Shown piece after piece: positions 61,016-64,000 of a stretch of 64,000 bases of DNA. The stretch covers positions 1,240,001-1,304,000 of the forward strand of contig OY725489.1 of the NCBI GenBank assembly GCA_963281255.1, in the 5' to 3' direction. Source of the stretch: Aphrocallistes beatrix. Taxonomy: Eukaryota > Porifera > Hexactinellida > Sceptrulophora > Aphrocallistidae. Under the pieces are notes generated by a model. It was given only the letters and a program-made list of their open reading frames with translations. It had not been told where the DNA came from and ran no database searches. Position numbers and translations under genes: made by a program. How positions within the stretch are numbered: the stretch's first letter is position 1; the number at the start of each line of letters is the position of its first letter.

Positions 61016-64000
61016 TCATTGGATCGAAATCAATGCATTATTCAAATCATTCTGATTGTAGACATGTGGTTCAAAGGTGTTATCACTGTCAATCAAATTC
61101 TCGAAATAGATCATTTTCTCCTTAACTGAAAAACTCTTTATATGTTGGAACAGCTCGCGGGTTGGTTTACCTCCAAGTTCGATTAACTTCTTTTTCATCG
61201 GTCTGCAATAATCCAGAACTTTGAGCTTTACTTCTTCTCTTTTTTTGAAATATTTTCCTTTGCGAATATCCTCACTGCTATAATTATTGCAAACACTTGT
61301 GTCGCGTTGTTTAGGAAACTGTCGAGATCTCCTAGCACACGAGCTGTCAGAGCCGCTAGTTTTGTAAGGCGAAGTGTCAAGCATTTAATTTCTGCTATTA
61401 TCTCCTTCGTGAGCACTAACTGCACAAGATCTATCACCTCTAGCTTCAAGCCAGCTGGTGTTATGAAGGCAGCATTAATCTCCAAATCTCGATGCCCTTG
61501 TAGCATGGCAAATTTTAGATGAGTTGGTAATCCATAGAGAATGTGTAACAAAGTCTGAGACCAGTTGTTTGAGAGAGGAATTTCAATTTGCCCCACGCTT
61601 AACTGCTCGTCGTCAGAAATGAATCTAGTGATGTCCCTGGTCACAATAGTGAATTTGGAAGATGGCTCCAAAGGAATTCGGTGAATTTCTAAACTCCCAT
61701 ACGTAAATGAAAGCAACTTAAGGCGCTGGGAGTTAGTGACCTCATTAGTAATGTAACAGCGATTGATAGGTGGATGAGCTTCCATATTTTGAATAATACT
61801 TAATCTTTTCTCTTTAAAATCTTCTTCATCTGGTTTTAGAAGATGGTTTCCACCAAAATCTTTCCCTTCGAGAGCAAACTTTTGCCCCTGTTGACAAATT
61901 GGTTTGATGAAGTTCTTAATTTTTCGCAGATCATGATTGTGTGGCTTATCTATCAATAATACTGCTGCATCACCAAATAGTGAGTTGATATCGTTCTCAA
62001 TTCTGCTATCATCTGTCAAATGCGTGTATACGTCGATAGGATCGATTATCTCAAAGGGATCATTGGGAATTAGGATTAGAGATCCGCTGTGCCTTCCAAT
62101 CCATGTCATCTGGTGTCGTTCTCCAGTCTGACCTTTGTAAGAGAACCCTTCGTAGCGGTTCTTATCCCAAAAGTCAACTCTTGTCCCTAACAATTCAAAC
62201 AGTCTCTGCCACAACACGAACTCCTTCCTGGTTATTGAGCGATCTGTAACGAAGAGAATATCTGCAGGAGGGTTTGAAGGAATGTAGAAGGGTATTACAC
62301 GAACTGATTCTTGCTGGTACTCGATTAGCTTATCCCTCAACAAGAGATCCACTTGGATTGGACATCTATCGAATAGTTCTGCCTTATTCGACATTGCTAC
62401 ATTGAACTCTATTAACAAGGTCATATTGGAATCGACACGATCGATGTCGACATAAAGACTATCTAGGATGTTGGGGTCATAATGGATTCTGTAGAAAGTA
62501 GAGGAAGAAGCGTTAGCACAGGGAGAAAGCCGTTTGTCGAAATGTATTCTTAGTGCTAACTTTCCACCAGATCCATCACAGTTGCCATATGGTAGAGTGG
62601 AGATATTTTTCAGAGTAATATTTATTGATCCTTGCTCTCCCCTACCTAGGTTTTCTGGCAGTTCAATCTCATTAATTTTTACTGGGTATCGAACAATAAG
62701 TTTGTGTACTGTTTTAGAGCTCTCGAATGGCCTGCCAAGGAGGTCAACTCTTGTTTCGAAGTATGCTTCACCAAGGTAGGGCCCATGGGTATTAGGTGGA
62801 GGCACGTCGTAAACTCTTCCATGGTATTCTTGTGTAATATTTAACGTTTGTTGCTCCCTTAAACTAGGCAACTCAAATTTCGTTGGATGGAATTTTACCG
62901 TCGCTGTGGGAACCATTGATACCAATGCGCCTTCAGGGAGTGTCATATTCCCGATGTTAACTAATTTAAATCCTGTCACTGTAATTGGTTCATTCGGCTC
63001 AAAAATCCCATCATTAACTGCTGAGGTGATGACAAGGCTCGTTGGATGAACTTTAACCTCGAATCTATAAGCGGATTGCTCAATGACACTTTGCCTATCT
63101 GGACTAAGCAACACAAACAACAACCCTCCGTTAACACCTCTTATTCCGTTATTTCCAGGACCTCCATCTCCTCCCTTTATTCCAGGAAATCCACTGCTTC
63201 CAGGGGGTCCAGATGGACCACCGCTACCCCCATATCCTCCTGGCCCCCCATGTCCTCCTTCACCACCCTCACCTCCCAATCCTTGATGTCCCCCTATCCC
63301 AGGATCCCCCGAGTTAACTGCCACTTCAACTAAGTGGAGTAATCTTGGATCGCAAGTCTGGATGGCACAATAGCCACCATTACCTGAATTGCCCGCATCT
63401 CCACCTCTCGCTCCATTTCCACCTGTTCCTCCCTTTCCTCCATTGCCGCCATCACCACCATTCCCACCTCTTTCAGCACTACCTTCTCCTCTTTCGCGCC
63501 CTCTTCCACCACTCCCACCTCTACCCCCATCACCCCCTCTGCCTCCATCTCCACCGCGACCGCCACTTCCTCCGTGTCCACCTCTACCTCCTGAACAATC
63601 GACGAATAGACAGTGTTCTCTAGTTTCACCTCCGATGTTAACCATTTCCTGCATGCAACCGCTAATTTCTAGATTTTCTGCGTTTCCGCTCAAGAATAGT
63701 AACAAATCAGAGCCATTTGTACCATGCGTTCCAAATGAACCGTTGGTCCCCGGGTGACCATGACCTCCATGGCCCCCAACTCCTCCTGGACGACCTGAAC
63801 CTCCTGTAGATCCAGAACTACCGCTGTGCCCCGAAGATCCACTATTTCCAGTCTTCCCGTTTATGCCATGTGTCCCATTTACGCCATCAATACCTTGTGC
63901 CACAATCCAGGCACCCCATTTTTCCTTCTTTCTTATCGCTCTATCCCTATGGTAAGATATCGCGTTGGGAGTCTGGTCCACCTGCGGCAAGGTTACTTCT
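61016..64000 (-). pseudogene. Giant Gly-Gly-X repeat protein, copy 3 (partial, one frameshift)
   Basis: Enters the window from the right in frame (EVTLPQVDQTPNAISYH) and matches copies 1 and 2 through the three Gly-rich blocks, the beta-rich part and the C-terminal part. Near 61230-61240 a T is missing from a TTCTTTCTC run that is intact in copy 1. The main frame therefore ends KKEKK with a stop at about 61228, and the last 70 or so codons lie in another frame, ending at 61016 with the usual LISIQ. The rest of the frame (920 codons) is undamaged. The loss is therefore recent, or it is a homopolymer-type sequencing error, and the gene could be functional with a shorter tail. The N-terminal third lies outside the window. 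Confidence 0.85.

Overview
This is a repeat-rich piece of a metazoan nuclear genome, not a bacterial or viral one. The 5' edge carries the N-terminal 163 codons of the splicing factor U2AF35 (U2AF1). The rest is AT-rich DNA with scattered genes, hAT, Tc1/mariner and TTAA-type MITEs, Helitron-like elements, a Ty3/gypsy retrotransposon family and NHL-repeat genes. That mixture suits a non-bilaterian invertebrate such as a sponge or cnidarian, but nothing in the window fixes the species. Two 200-base runs of N (15309-15508, 40013-40212) are assembly gaps.

Three large paralogous genes form the backbone, all on the minus strand and about 27-30 kb apart: 3916-7803 (1295 aa), 33760-37608 (1282 aa) and 61016 to beyond 64000 (partial, one frameshift). 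Each is one uninterrupted exon. Each protein has a conserved N-terminal region, three blocks of Gly-Gly-X repeats split by short conserved inserts, a beta-rich region and an alpha/beta C-terminal region. No signal peptide is visible. I do not know the function. Shared downstream insertions (an LTR and a Helitron-like element at the same sites) show that copies 2 and 3 separated from each other after both split from copy 1.

A second gene family encodes NHL beta-propeller proteins, some with an N-terminal coiled coil. One is intact (18913-20124, minus). Others are broken or truncated: 42906-43777, 48221-49089, 50540-50890, and a coiled-coil fragment at about 17716-17960. A caprin-like N-terminal fragment lies at 46456-46725.

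Most other sequence is mobile. (a) Two related Helitron-like families, called HelA and HelB here, have 5'-TC and 3'-CTTG ends, insert between A and T, make no target duplication and share a GC-rich hairpin 3' end; they nest in each other repeatedly. (b) Several hAT-type MITEs have exact 8-bp target duplications, some with an empty site visible elsewhere in the window. (c) A MITE family with CATAGCC ends has long inverted arms. (d) Tc1/mariner-like palindromic MITEs have TA flanks. (e) A 1.9-kb TTAA-flanked element lies at 51519-53456. (f) A 2.8-kb transposon with about 536-bp inverted repeats (28125-30890) carries a decayed, apparently spliced gene. (g) Two damaged Ty3/gypsy copies (22642-26842; 55540-59571) have LTRs of about 160 bp and an 11-nt self-priming signature. 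(h) Three copies of an element of about 1.1 kb are packed with GGTCC/GGACC motifs. Several minisatellites and perfect hairpins complete the picture.
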